DNA of 64,000 nucleotides from Butyricicoccus pullicaecorum (GTDB lineage: Bacteria > Bacillota > Clostridia > Oscillospirales > Butyricicoccaceae), in the NCBI GenBank assembly GCA_018366035.1, contig JAGZIW010000006.1, positions 62,001-126,000 on the forward strand, given 5' to 3'. Position 1 is the first letter of the stretch. Every line of letters begins with the position of its first letter. The notes beneath the pieces were generated by a model. The model was given only the letters and a program-made list of their open reading frames with translations. It did not search any database and was not told the DNA's origin. Positions 50,802 to 59,386 of the stretch are shown piece after piece. The position numbers and the translations under genes are program-made.

Positions 50802-52583
50802 TTATCGGTAAAGAGGACCATACTGCGCACAAGCACGCAAATCGGCTGATTCCGCATCTGCGGTTCCGTAGGCACTCCAACAGTGTGGACGGAAGATGGT
50901 CTCAACATTGTGCATAGTAACAGGAATACGAAGCATGGAGGCAAGTGTGATGAGATCGGCGCCTACATGACCATGAATGGTTACCCCATGATTTGCCCCC
51001 CAATTTGCCATAACACTATATACATCGGTGAATGCACCCGTTCCTGTCAAGCGTGGTGCAAACCATGTGGTCGGCCAAGTGCGGTCGGTGCGTTCATCAA
51101 GTGTTTTATGGATTTCCTCTGGGAGCAGGACTGTGCTGCCTTCTGCAATTTGCAGGACAGGACCAACACCTTCTACAATGCTCAGACGCAGCAAAGTAAC
51201 AGGGAATTCGGCGGCTGTTTTGAAGTGACTGGAGAATCCGCCGCCGCGGAAGTATTCATAATTGGCACGGCACCAGTCGGTTGCCTGTGTGCAGGCATCG
51301 ATATCGTCAGAAGTCATTTCGTACCATGGTTTCATGCAGGAAGTGCCATCAATATCCTTAGATACACCAGTTGCATCTAGTGCGGTAGCACCAGAATTGA
51401 TAAGGTGAATAAAGCCATTTGCAGCTAAACCAGTCGGCTTCTGACCGGTTACTCGTGCAACTGCCTCAGGAGACCAGTACGTGCGAACATCGTGGAAACA
51501 GGGTGCTTTGTTGCTGACTAAGGTGCCGAGCATCATGGAAACGCCATTGAGCGTATCGTTTTCGGTTGCAAATGGGGTAGGTGCTTTGGGACCATTCCAG
51601 TCAAAGGTAGATGCCAGAATTGCCTCCATAAAATCACCGTTTGGCAGCCAATCGGTCCAGTTGCGCTGTCCTTGGAATCCGCCAGCAACAGCATGCTTGC
51701 CGAGCGCTTCTTCGTGCCAGCCCATTTCTGCCAGCTTCGGATTTCCGTATAGGATATCACGGGCAATCATGGTCATTTTTACAACAAATTCCCAATCCTT
51801 TTCTGGCGGCACAATCTTGGAGCGTGTAATCACATCGCTTAAGTTCTTTCCAGCATTGCAGTCAAAGCCTTCCTTGCAATGGGTATGAACCCATGAAAGA
51901 GCCTTTTCAAACTCTGCATGGTCATAGATTTCCAGTGTAATTCGGCGAACCAGCTCGGTCATATCCACCCATTCGGGGCGAATGTCAAGATATTTCTGGA
52001 AGAAAGACATGTCACAATAGGAGCCCATGATGCCCATGGCAACACCTCCCAAATTCACATAAGACTTGCCGCGCATCCAGCCAACTGCAACTGCGCCGCG
52101 TGCAAAGCGAATGATTTTTTCGGCGACATCATCTGGAATAGAAGCATCATGCAAGTCCTGTACATCATGTCCATAAATGGAAAATGCAGGCAATCCTTTT
52201 TGCGCATAGGCTGCCATCACAGCGGCAAGATAGACAGCACCCGGGCGCTCTGTGCCGTTGAAGCCCCAAACTGCTTTTACGGTAAGCGGGTCTAAATCCA
52301 TTGTTTCGGTTCCATAGCACCAACAGGGCGTGACTGTCAAGGTTGCACATACATTTTCTTCTTTGAATTTGGCAGCGCAAGCGGCAGCCTCTGCCCCACC
52401 GCCAATGGTAGAATCTGCGATGACACATTGTACAGGTGTGCCATCTGGATAGCGGAGTGTTTGCTGAATCAGTGCAGCCGCAGAGTTTGCCATTGTCATG
52501 GTTTGCTGCTCCAGATTTTCGCGGACACCACCCCAGCGCCCATCAATTGTGGGACGAATCCCAATTTTTGGATAATGATTCAT
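50802..52583 (-). CDS. fucI: L-fucose isomerase
   Basis: A protein of 593 residues, full length for the hexameric Mn-dependent enzyme. PKIGIRPTIDGRWGGVRENL at the N-terminus and VTIHGHVGADLITLASMLRI with MHNVETIFRPHCWSAYGT at the C-terminus are diagnostic. It converts L-fucose to L-fuculose in the cytosol. It is the last gene of a seven-gene minus-strand operon, eight bases after the kinase stop. AAAGGCG serves as a modest ribosome-binding site. Confidence 0.96.
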   Translation of the reverse strand: MNHYPKIGIRPTIDGRWGGVRENLEQQTMTMANSAAALIQQTLRYPDGTPVQCVIADSTIGGGAEAAACAAKFKEENVCATLTVTPCWCYGTETMDLDPLTVKAVWGFNGTERPGAVYLAAVMAAYAQKGLPAFSIYGHDVQDLHDASIPDDVAEKIIRFARGAVAVGWMRGKSYVNLGGVAMGIMGSYCDMSFFQKYLDIRPEWVDMTELVRRITLEIYDHAEFEKALSWVHTHCKEGFDCNAGKNLSDVITRSKIVPPEKDWEFVVKMTMIARDILYGNPKLAEMGWHEEALGKHAVAGGFQGQRNWTDWLPNGDFMEAILASTFDWNGPKAPTPFATENDTLNGVSMMLGTLVSNKAPCFHDVRTYWSPEAVARVTGQKPTGLAANGFIHLINSGATALDATGVSKDIDGTSCMKPWYEMTSDDIDACTQATDWCRANYEYFRGGGFSSHFKTAAEFPVTLLRLSIVEGVGPVLQIAEGSTVLLPEEIHKTLDERTDRTWPTTWFAPRLTGTGAFTDVYSVMANWGANHGVTIHGHVGADLITLASMLRIPVTMHNVETIFRPHCWSAYGTADAESADLRACAQYGPLYR

Positions 52584-52590
52584 AAATAAT

Positions 52591-54012
52591 TCACGCCTTT
52601 CTGTTCGGCTTATATACGGTTATCTGTTCTTGCGTCTCTAATAGCTTTTTTGCCGATGTCAAATCGGGGCAAATATCCAATGCAAGGAATTGTGCAAGGA
52701 CGTTGCCAAGGACGGTTGCTTCCACCGGACCGGTTAAGACGGTACAGCCGGTTCGGTCAGCGGTCAGCTGCGGCAGCAAGGTGCCGCGTGCCCCACCGCC
52801 TATCAATGTAATGGTTTGCAGTTTGCGTCCAGTGCAGGTTTGTAAATGCTGGATTGCCTGTGCATAGGTGTCTGCAAGGCTTTCATAAACACAGCGTACA
52901 ATCTCTCCGGGGGACTGCGGAATTTCCTGCTGACGGGCTGCACATTGCGCACGGATATAGGCAGGTATATTTCCAGGTGCTGAGAGTGCCGAATCCTGTG
53001 TGTCGATTCGGGCGGTTGTGTGTGCATGGAGTGCCATTTCTTCAAGTTCTGAAAACGTAAAGGTATGTCCTTCCCGTATCCATTGCCGGCGGGACTCCTG
53101 AACAAGCCAGAGTCCGGTCAGATTTGTGAGAAAGGTAATGGTATTGCCGTAACCACCTTCATTTGTGAGTGCACCCTGCCGTGCTTGTTCGGTGAGGACG
53201 GGAGTGTGCAGTACCGTGCCAAGAAGAGACCATGTACCACAGCTTAGGAAGGCGGTTTCATCATTTTCCACAGGAGCAGCCATGATGGCGCTTGCCGTAT
53301 CATGTCCGGCAACTGCAATGATAGGAATGGGAGGAAGTCCACTTTGCGCACAAAGCTCCGGCAAAAGGGTGCCTCGAATGGAACTGGCTGGAGAGAGTGG
53401 AGGAAGCAGGGTACGGGGGATTCCAAAGGCGGTACATACGGCATCTGACCAATTGCCGGTATTGCAATCGAGCAGACCTGTGGTGGAGGCAATGGAATAT
53501 TCCGCACCAATCTGACCCGTCAGAAGATATGCAAAAAGGTCGGGCATGAGCAGTAGGGTTTTCGCCTGTTTCAGACATTCGGAATGTTGTTCTGTCATAG
53601 AAAACAGTTGAAAAACAGTGTTGATTTCCATTATTTGGATACCGGTATGCTGGTAGAGTGTTTGGGCTGGCATACGGGACAGCGCGCGTTCCAAAATACC
53701 AGAGGTACGTGCATCACGATAATGCACCGGATTTTCCAGTAAATGTCCGTTTTCATCTAACAGCCCAAAATCAACGCCCCAAGTATCAATACCGATGGCA
53801 TCAACACCGCCGGCTTGCGCGGCTCGCTGCAGGGAGATACAGATTTCATGGAAAAGGGTATCAATATCCCAATAGAGATGTCCATTTTTTTCAATGGGAA
53901 CATTGTCCCAACGATGAAGCTCTTCAACGGTGAGTGTCGTGCCGTCGGTCACCGCACGCATTGCGCGTGCACTGGACGCGCCGAAATCAAGGGCGAGCAC
54001 ACGCTTTTCCAT
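52591..54012 (-). CDS. FGGY carbohydrate kinase, rhamnulokinase-like, probable L-fuculokinase
   Basis: A protein of 473 residues. The FGGY N-domain (ALDFGASSARAMRA, LYWDIDTLFHEI, DAIGIDTWGVDFGLLDENG) and C-domain (FLSCGTWSLLG, ITLIGGGARGTLL) look closer to RhaB than to E. coli FucK. Placed between fucI and fucA it should phosphorylate L-fuculose to L-fuculose 1-phosphate; L-rhamnulose is an alternative. It starts three bases after the aldolase stop. GAAGGG precedes 54012. Confidence 0.85.
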   Translation of the reverse strand: MEKRVLALDFGASSARAMRAVTDGTTLTVEELHRWDNVPIEKNGHLYWDIDTLFHEICISLQRAAQAGGVDAIGIDTWGVDFGLLDENGHLLENPVHYRDARTSGILERALSRMPAQTLYQHTGIQIMEINTVFQLFSMTEQHSECLKQAKTLLLMPDLFAYLLTGQIGAEYSIASTTGLLDCNTGNWSDAVCTAFGIPRTLLPPLSPASSIRGTLLPELCAQSGLPPIPIIAVAGHDTASAIMAAPVENDETAFLSCGTWSLLGTVLHTPVLTEQARQGALTNEGGYGNTITFLTNLTGLWLVQESRRQWIREGHTFTFSELEEMALHAHTTARIDTQDSALSAPGNIPAYIRAQCAARQQEIPQSPGEIVRCVYESLADTYAQAIQHLQTCTGRKLQTITLIGGGARGTLLPQLTADRTGCTVLTGPVEATVLGNVLAQFLALDICPDLTSAKKLLETQEQITVYKPNRKA

Positions 54013-54014
54013 GA

Positions 54015-54710
54015 TTAAATCCCTTCGCCTTCCTTGGAATATTTCTTATAGCCGGGGTGTCTTCCGGTGACGCCATAGTAGCTGCGCAAATCAATGAGCT
54101 TTTGGATATTCTCACGCGAGATATCATGGCTTCCACCGAGAATCACGGCATTGATTGTGATTTTTGCCCAAAGTTCTAAGGACTCCATGCGATAGAAAGC
54201 AGTAACCAAATCCGCCCCCACTGCCAATGCTCCGTGATTTTCCAAGAGCACGACATCGTGCTCTTGGAGGTATGGCGCGATTGCTTCCGGTACTTCATAG
54301 GTAGATGGCGTTCCGTAGGGGGTTAAGGGAACAGAGCCGATGACGCTCACATCTTCAATCATGTTATACATATCCATGGGCTTATGCGCAACCGCAAAGC
54401 CGGTCGCCCCAGGCGGGTGTGCATGAATCACAGAAGTGATATCAGGGCGCTCTGCATAACATCTCATGTGCATCTTGAGTTCGCTGGAGGGACGCAATCC
54501 GTTGGACTCCTCCTGAATCTCTCCGTTTTTGTTGACCAGTATCAATTTTTCGGGGGTCATGAAGGATTTGCTGATGCCGGTTGGAGTTGCGAGGAACAGA
54601 TTCTCCTCTAATTTGACACTGACATTGCCATCATTGGCAGCAACCCAGCCAAGCTGCCACATTTTATAACAGATATCACAGATTTGCTCTCGAACTTCTT
54701 GATAATTCAT
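54015..54710 (-). CDS. fucA: L-fuculose-phosphate aldolase (class II)
   Basis: A zinc aldolase of 231 residues. Catalytic Glu77 (SSELK), zinc His96 and His98 (IHAHPP) and His159 (LENHGA) are all present, with N-terminal AANDGNVSVK. It splits L-fuculose 1-phosphate into dihydroxyacetone phosphate and L-lactaldehyde. No lactaldehyde reductase is in the locus. AAGGAG before 54710, 20 bases after the fucosidase stop. Confidence 0.92.
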   Translation of the reverse strand: MNYQEVREQICDICYKMWQLGWVAANDGNVSVKLEENLFLATPTGISKSFMTPEKLILVNKNGEIQEESNGLRPSSELKMHMRCYAERPDITSVIHAHPPGATGFAVAHKPMDMYNMIEDVSVIGSVPLTPYGTPSTYEVPEAIAPYLQEHDVVLLENHGALAVGADLVTAFYRMESLELWAKITINAVILGGSHDISRENIQKLIDLRSYYGVTGRHPGYKKYSKEGEGI

Positions 54711-54729
54711 TTGTTATGTACTCCTTATC

Positions 54730-56049
54730 TTATGCGAGACGGAAGGCTGCGATATACCGTTGCGGGTCATGCTCCAAAACGGTGATTGTCAGACAGCCAT
54801 CATCATTTGTACAGGTGAACTGTGTTGCAGGGTCCAGAGCAGACAGGGCGCCATGCAGACCATGGAGGGAGACGGTGCTGGTTCCGGCAGGAAGCTGGTC
54901 GAGTAAAAGATACAGCGTACCATTTTTTGTTGTGTAGTGTACCGTGACTCCGGACGGGGTCGTTTCGGAAAGCCGGTCGGCACAACGCGTTCCGTAAATC
55001 GCTTCCCCATTCACACGCAGCCATGCTCCAAGAGTTTCTAGGCGTTCTGCCTGATTGGGCGGAATGGTACCATCTGCCATCGGACCGATATTGATGAGCA
55101 GATTTCCTCCGTTTGCAACTGTGCCAACCAGCAGGCTGATCAGCTCAGCTTTTGGGATAAGATGGCTTTCATCTTCTACGGCATTATAGCCAAAGGACAG
55201 CCCCATACCACGACACATTTCCCATTTTTCTTCGCGGCATACCTGACCAAACTTGTATTCCAAAGAGGAAAAATCACGAATTAAGCCATTCCAGCGGTCA
55301 TCAATTATACCTTCTGATACCGTATTGTAGTAATGTGCGAGCAGATGCGGCAGCATATCCTCGCCGCGTTTGGGCCAACCAATGTCATTCCAGAGTACAC
55401 TGGGTTGATAGCGGTCAATCAGCTCCATGACCTGCTTATAGGCATAGTCTGCATATTCATAGGTCGGGCAAGCATTTGTGAAATTTTGGGAATCATGGAA
55501 AATGGGGTCGTGTGCAAATCTCCAGTCAATGATTCCGGAGTAGTAGGCGCCCATTTTCATACCCTTTGCGCGTACTGCGCGGGTCAACTCCCCCATGATA
55601 TCCCGCTGTGGTCCAATACCAACCGTTGTATAATCGGTGTATTGACTTGGGAATAGACAGAGTCCGTCATGGTGTTTGGTCGTCAATACAACATATCCAG
55701 CACCCGCCTTGCGGAACAGCTCTGCCCATGCATCAGGGTTCCAGTGCTCCGCTTTCCACATGTGAGCAAAGTTCTCGTACCCGAAATCTTCGCCCCATAC
55801 CTCCTTATGATGCTCCCATGTGGGACCACGGCGTACATTGATGGAGTTAAAATACCATTCTGCATAAGGATTGTTGCAAAACCAGTTTTCATCTCCGTCG
55901 ATTTCACCCAATTGGCAGGTTGGGGGTGCCCATGCGGGGACAGAATATGCCCCCCAATGGACGAAAATACCAAGCTTACAGTCATCATACCAGTCGGGAA
56001 CGGTGTGGCTTTTCACAGATTCCCATGTTGCGAAATAACGTTTTTCCAT
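54730..56049 (-). CDS. GH29 alpha-L-fucosidase, cytosolic
   Basis: A protein of 439 residues without a signal peptide. GH29 features: KLGIFVHWGAYSVPAW (20s-30s), TTKHHDGLCLFPS (near 125-137), PSVLWNDIGWP with the likely nucleophile Asp (near 225), and NLLINIGPMADG. It removes alpha-linked fucose from glycans with retention. Because it is cytosolic and next to an ABC importer, it probably acts on imported fucosyl oligosaccharides such as blood-group or milk-type fragments. Linkage preference and GH29 subfamily cannot be read by eye. AGGAGG before 56049. Confidence 0.95.
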   Translation of the reverse strand: MEKRYFATWESVKSHTVPDWYDDCKLGIFVHWGAYSVPAWAPPTCQLGEIDGDENWFCNNPYAEWYFNSINVRRGPTWEHHKEVWGEDFGYENFAHMWKAEHWNPDAWAELFRKAGAGYVVLTTKHHDGLCLFPSQYTDYTTVGIGPQRDIMGELTRAVRAKGMKMGAYYSGIIDWRFAHDPIFHDSQNFTNACPTYEYADYAYKQVMELIDRYQPSVLWNDIGWPKRGEDMLPHLLAHYYNTVSEGIIDDRWNGLIRDFSSLEYKFGQVCREEKWEMCRGMGLSFGYNAVEDESHLIPKAELISLLVGTVANGGNLLINIGPMADGTIPPNQAERLETLGAWLRVNGEAIYGTRCADRLSETTPSGVTVHYTTKNGTLYLLLDQLPAGTSTVSLHGLHGALSALDPATQFTCTNDDGCLTITVLEHDPQRYIAAFRLA

Positions 56050-56062
56050 GAGGCACCTCCTG

Positions 56063-56884
56063 TTAGCCCTTGACAGCGCCAGCGGTCATACCAGCAATGA
56101 TATATTTCTGTGCAAATAGATAGAGCAGGATAACGGGCAGGGAAACCAGAATCATATCTGCACATACAAGGTTCCAGCTGCGGTTGTAGGTTCCATAAAA
56201 GCTGTAAATAGACATAGGCAATGTGTATTTGCTGGAGCTATTGAGCAGATACATGGGATATTGGAAATCGTTCCAAACCCACATGAAATTCAGGATACCT
56301 GTGGTGGCAGTGACTGGTGTCAGCAGCGGCATAATGATGCGAGTGAATAGAGAGAAGCCCGTGCAGCCATCAATCACAGCTGCTTCGTCAAGCTCTTTGG
56401 GAATACCAACAATAAAGCTTGAAAACAGCATGGAGGTAAACGGCAGATAGATTGCGGAATAAATCAGAACCAACGAGGTGCGCGTACCATAAATTCCCAT
56501 CATTTTGAGCATTTCAACTGTTGGGAGTGCAGCAAACGGTGCAATGATGCCGAAGGTCATAAATTTGGATACAAAGCGGTTAAACCAGTTGCGGCGGCGA
56601 ACAAGGATATAGCTCATCATGGAGGAGAACAATAGAATGAGAATGACGGAAAATACCGTGATATAGGTACTGTTCAGCAGAGACTGAAAGATTTTGCCGG
56701 ATTCCCATACCTCTACATAGTTTGAAAACAGCCATTCACTCGGCGGCTTGATGGAAAGGATATTGGATTCGCCATAGGACTTAAAGGAGGTCATGAAAAC
56801 CATGGCGAGCGGATAGAGAATCAGCAGGCTGAAAACCCATAATAAGACTTCCAGCAGGATATTTACACTTTTTTTCTCATGCAT
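56063..56884 (-). CDS. Carbohydrate ABC transporter permease (MalG/AraQ type)
   Basis: A membrane protein of 273 residues with six predicted helices and the ATPase-coupling EAA loop (DEAAVIDGCTGFSLFTRIIMP). Second permease of the CUT1 importer; it begins one base inside the stop of the other permease (TGATG), so they are coupled. Ends 14 bases before the fucosidase gene. Confidence 0.95.
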   Translation of the reverse strand: MHEKKSVNILLEVLLWVFSLLILYPLAMVFMTSFKSYGESNILSIKPPSEWLFSNYVEVWESGKIFQSLLNSTYITVFSVILILLFSSMMSYILVRRRNWFNRFVSKFMTFGIIAPFAALPTVEMLKMMGIYGTRTSLVLIYSAIYLPFTSMLFSSFIVGIPKELDEAAVIDGCTGFSLFTRIIMPLLTPVTATTGILNFMWVWNDFQYPMYLLNSSSKYTLPMSIYSFYGTYNRSWNLVCADMILVSLPVILLYLFAQKYIIAGMTAGAVKG

Positions 56885-57759
56885 CAGTCAATATCCTCCC
56901 ATCTTGCGCTGAATTTTTGGTATGCGATGGCGACAATCACGAGTAAAATGGTGAAAACAAAGTTGACTGCAACAGATTGCGCAAAACGTCCTTGAGACAT
57001 TTCGTTCATAATCAGTGTGCCGAAGGTTTCCGTATCATGCCCGGGACCGCCCTGCGTCATGACATATACAAGGTCAAACATTTTCAAACCATAAATTAAT
57101 GAGAACAAGATGTTTACATTTACAGAAGGCATAATCAGCGGGAGAATGATGGATTTGAAACGAACCCAGCCGGTTGCACCGTCTACCATTGCAGCTTCCA
57201 GATAGTCACTGGAAATGGATTGCAGACCAGCGAGCGTGATGACCATAGCATAGCCAAGGGAGCGCCAGATTTCTGCAAGATTGATTGTGACAAGTGCGGG
57301 AATACGCAAACCGAGCCATTGCTGTGTCCATTCTTCCAGCCGCAGTGCAATCAGTGCCTGATTAACAACGCCGGTATGATAATCAAATAATGCGGCAAAA
57401 ATCAGACCAACAATCAGTGCTGAGAAAATTGCGGGGATAAAATAGATGGTGCGCAGAACATTTCGAGTCTTGAGCTTGCGGTTGAGTGCCAACGCAAATA
57501 CGAAGCCTAAAACCGTGACGCCAACTGTTTTAACAACTGCAAAAATAATGGTGTTGACAAAAGCTGTCATCAGGGAACGGTTGTCCAAGATTTCTGCAAA
57601 GTTTTTCAGACCAACAAACTGTAAGTCAGAGGTATTATACTGGTTCCAGTCTGTAAAGGCGTAAAAGTATCCTATTGTGGAGGGCAGTACAAAAAAGATG
57701 AGAAATACTGCCAGAGGAAGAATCAACATATAGGAAGGATAGATCTTTTTTTGATTCAT
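56884..57759 (-). CDS. Carbohydrate ABC transporter permease (MalF/UgpA type)
   Basis: A membrane protein of 291 residues with six helices and EAA loop LEAAMVDGATGWVRFKSIILP. First permease of the CUT1 importer. The start MNQKKIYPSY at 57759 follows GAGAAGGGG; an upstream GTG/ATG extension to 57783 lacks a site. An 80-base gap separates it from the binding protein, with a possible hairpin TGACCAT/ATGGCCA (57777-57810). Confidence 0.95.
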   Translation of the reverse strand: MNQKKIYPSYMLILPLAVFLIFFVLPSTIGYFYAFTDWNQYNTSDLQFVGLKNFAEILDNRSLMTAFVNTIIFAVVKTVGVTVLGFVFALALNRKLKTRNVLRTIYFIPAIFSALIVGLIFAALFDYHTGVVNQALIALRLEEWTQQWLGLRIPALVTINLAEIWRSLGYAMVITLAGLQSISSDYLEAAMVDGATGWVRFKSIILPLIMPSVNVNILFSLIYGLKMFDLVYVMTQGGPGHDTETFGTLIMNEMSQGRFAQSVAVNFVFTILLVIVAIAYQKFSARWEDID

Positions 57760-57838
57760 AAATACCCCTTCTCTTATGACCATGAAAAATGATATGGGTT
57801 CTTATGGCCATCCAATCATAGTTTTACAAGGTGATGCG

Positions 57839-59140
57839 TTAGAATCCGGGCGCTTGCTGCGCCTGTGCAAGAGAGATACGGCTTTTATCCATATTTGCAA
57901 TGGCTTCTTCTACGGTGCAGGCACCAAGCATGGCTTCCTGAATGCACTTGGCGGTCTCTGTCTGGGTAAAGCCGATTACATTGCCCCAAGTGCTGGAATT
58001 GCGGTGCGCACGGTCCAGTATACCATTTTCCTTCGCTTCTTCATACTGTGGTGGTACGATACAGGTTGTCTGTCCTTTGAACACCGGTGCGGTGTTGATG
58101 CCGTCAAAGATTACATTATAGTTCTCAGGATTTGCCATGAACTCAATAAATTCTTTTGCAGCTTCTACATTTTCACTGTTCTTGTTGACAAGCAGCAGAG
58201 AGGTGTTTGGCCCTTCAATGGAGCCTTCTGGAGCGGTTCCCATAAATGCAGGCATCAGACCAAACTTTTCAGCCATACCGGGATATTTCTGCTCCAGATC
58301 GGTGTAAAGCCATGTGTCCCAAGTGAGCATCATTGCATATTCGCCAGAACCCATAGCATCAATGCCATAGTCCCATGAGTTTGCTGCAAAGTTTTCACCC
58401 AGATAACCCTTATTTGCCATATCGGTGTACCACTGTACCATACCCTTCATTTCTGGAATATCAGCATAGGTGATTTTGTTGGTATTGATTTGTTCACGGA
58501 TACTTTCATCTTCAAAAATGGGGTCCATAGCAACCTGTTCCAAAATGGGCCAGACATCTTTGAATCCGATGTAGAGTGGGTTGACTCCGTTGGATTTCAG
58601 TGTTTCACAAGCTGCCATAAATTCGTCCTGTGTGGTGGGCAGCGCAATGTTGTATTTGGAGAAGATTTCCTTGTTGTAGTAGAAACCGGTGTTGGTTGCC
58701 TCCCAGAGCGGAAGTCCCCAGATTTTTCCGTTCCATTCCGCCTGATCGATGACAGTATCTTCTACATCAGAGATCCATGCGGCATCAGAAAAGTCAACAA
58801 AGTTTTTTTCGGGATTATATGCCTTGAGTGTTTCATTGCCGAAGCACATGAAAATATCCGGAATATCACCTGTATTAAATTTGGTCAGAGAGACCTGTTC
58901 AAAGTTGTTGCCGGGGATTCCCTGCAAATCCAGCTTGTTTCCGGTTTTTTCTTCGTAAAGAGAGAATGCCTTGTCCATATAGGGACGACCCATGTCATTG
59001 GAGTTGCCCATGACCACCAGAGTGACTGTGTCCTTTCCGGCATCTCCGCCTGCGCTATTGCCTCCGCCTGAACAGCCTGCCAGCGTAGTGGCCATCATTG
59101 CAGCCGTAATTGTCCATGCCAATGTTTTTTTCCAGTTCAT
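57839..59140 (-). CDS. Extracellular sugar-binding lipoprotein of ABC importer
   Basis: A protein of 433 residues: signal peptide with lipobox TTLAGC (lipidated Cys23), Gly/Ser linker, then a CUT1 solute-binding fold (TVTLVVMGNSNDMGRPYMDK, WNGKIWGLPLWEATNTGFYYNKEIF). It captures the sugar outside the membrane, presumably a fucosylated oligosaccharide given the operon. First gene of the minus-strand operon. The start at 59140 follows GTAGGAGG. Confidence 0.95.
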   Translation of the reverse strand: MNWKKTLAWTITAAMMATTLAGCSGGGNSAGGDAGKDTVTLVVMGNSNDMGRPYMDKAFSLYEEKTGNKLDLQGIPGNNFEQVSLTKFNTGDIPDIFMCFGNETLKAYNPEKNFVDFSDAAWISDVEDTVIDQAEWNGKIWGLPLWEATNTGFYYNKEIFSKYNIALPTTQDEFMAACETLKSNGVNPLYIGFKDVWPILEQVAMDPIFEDESIREQINTNKITYADIPEMKGMVQWYTDMANKGYLGENFAANSWDYGIDAMGSGEYAMMLTWDTWLYTDLEQKYPGMAEKFGLMPAFMGTAPEGSIEGPNTSLLLVNKNSENVEAAKEFIEFMANPENYNVIFDGINTAPVFKGQTTCIVPPQYEEAKENGILDRAHRNSSTWGNVIGFTQTETAKCIQEAMLGACTVEEAIANMDKSRISLAQAQQAPGF

Positions 59141-59214
59141 AAGAATCCTCCTACTCATTTTCCTGACATACGGAACCCATTTGATTTTTCTGTGTTTCTC
59201 ATTTGTGTGAATTC

Positions 59215-59243
59215 AGTATAAAAGATGGAGTGTATTTAGAAAA
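59215..59243 (-). promoter_or_regulatory. Candidate promoter of the fucose operon
   Basis: Minus strand: TTTTCT (59243-59238), 17-bp spacer, TATACT (59220-59215), 75 bases before the binding-protein gene. The weak -35 suits a regulator-dependent promoter; the YesN-type activator encoded opposite is the likely one. Confidence 0.45.
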
Positions 59244-59327
59244 TGGAAAAAGGTAAGAAGTAGATGGACAAACCGTAGTTTTTGTCGGAATCCCTTTGGT
59301 GTGACCGTGAATTTTACTAAGAAATGA

Positions 59328-59356
59328 TTGACGAATTTTGGGGAATATGCTATGCT
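59328..59356 (+). promoter_or_regulatory. Promoter of the sensor/regulator pair
   Basis: TTGACG (59328-59333), 17-bp spacer, TATGCT (59351-59356). Transcription would start near 59362, after the first in-frame ATG at 59324, which rules out that start. Confidence 0.65.
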
Positions 59357-59386
59357 CGTGACAAATATGAAGCGAGGCAGATTGAA

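Noticed and set aside
59324..59386. Earlier start for the YesM kinase
   Set aside because: That ATG lies inside the predicted promoter and before the likely transcription start.
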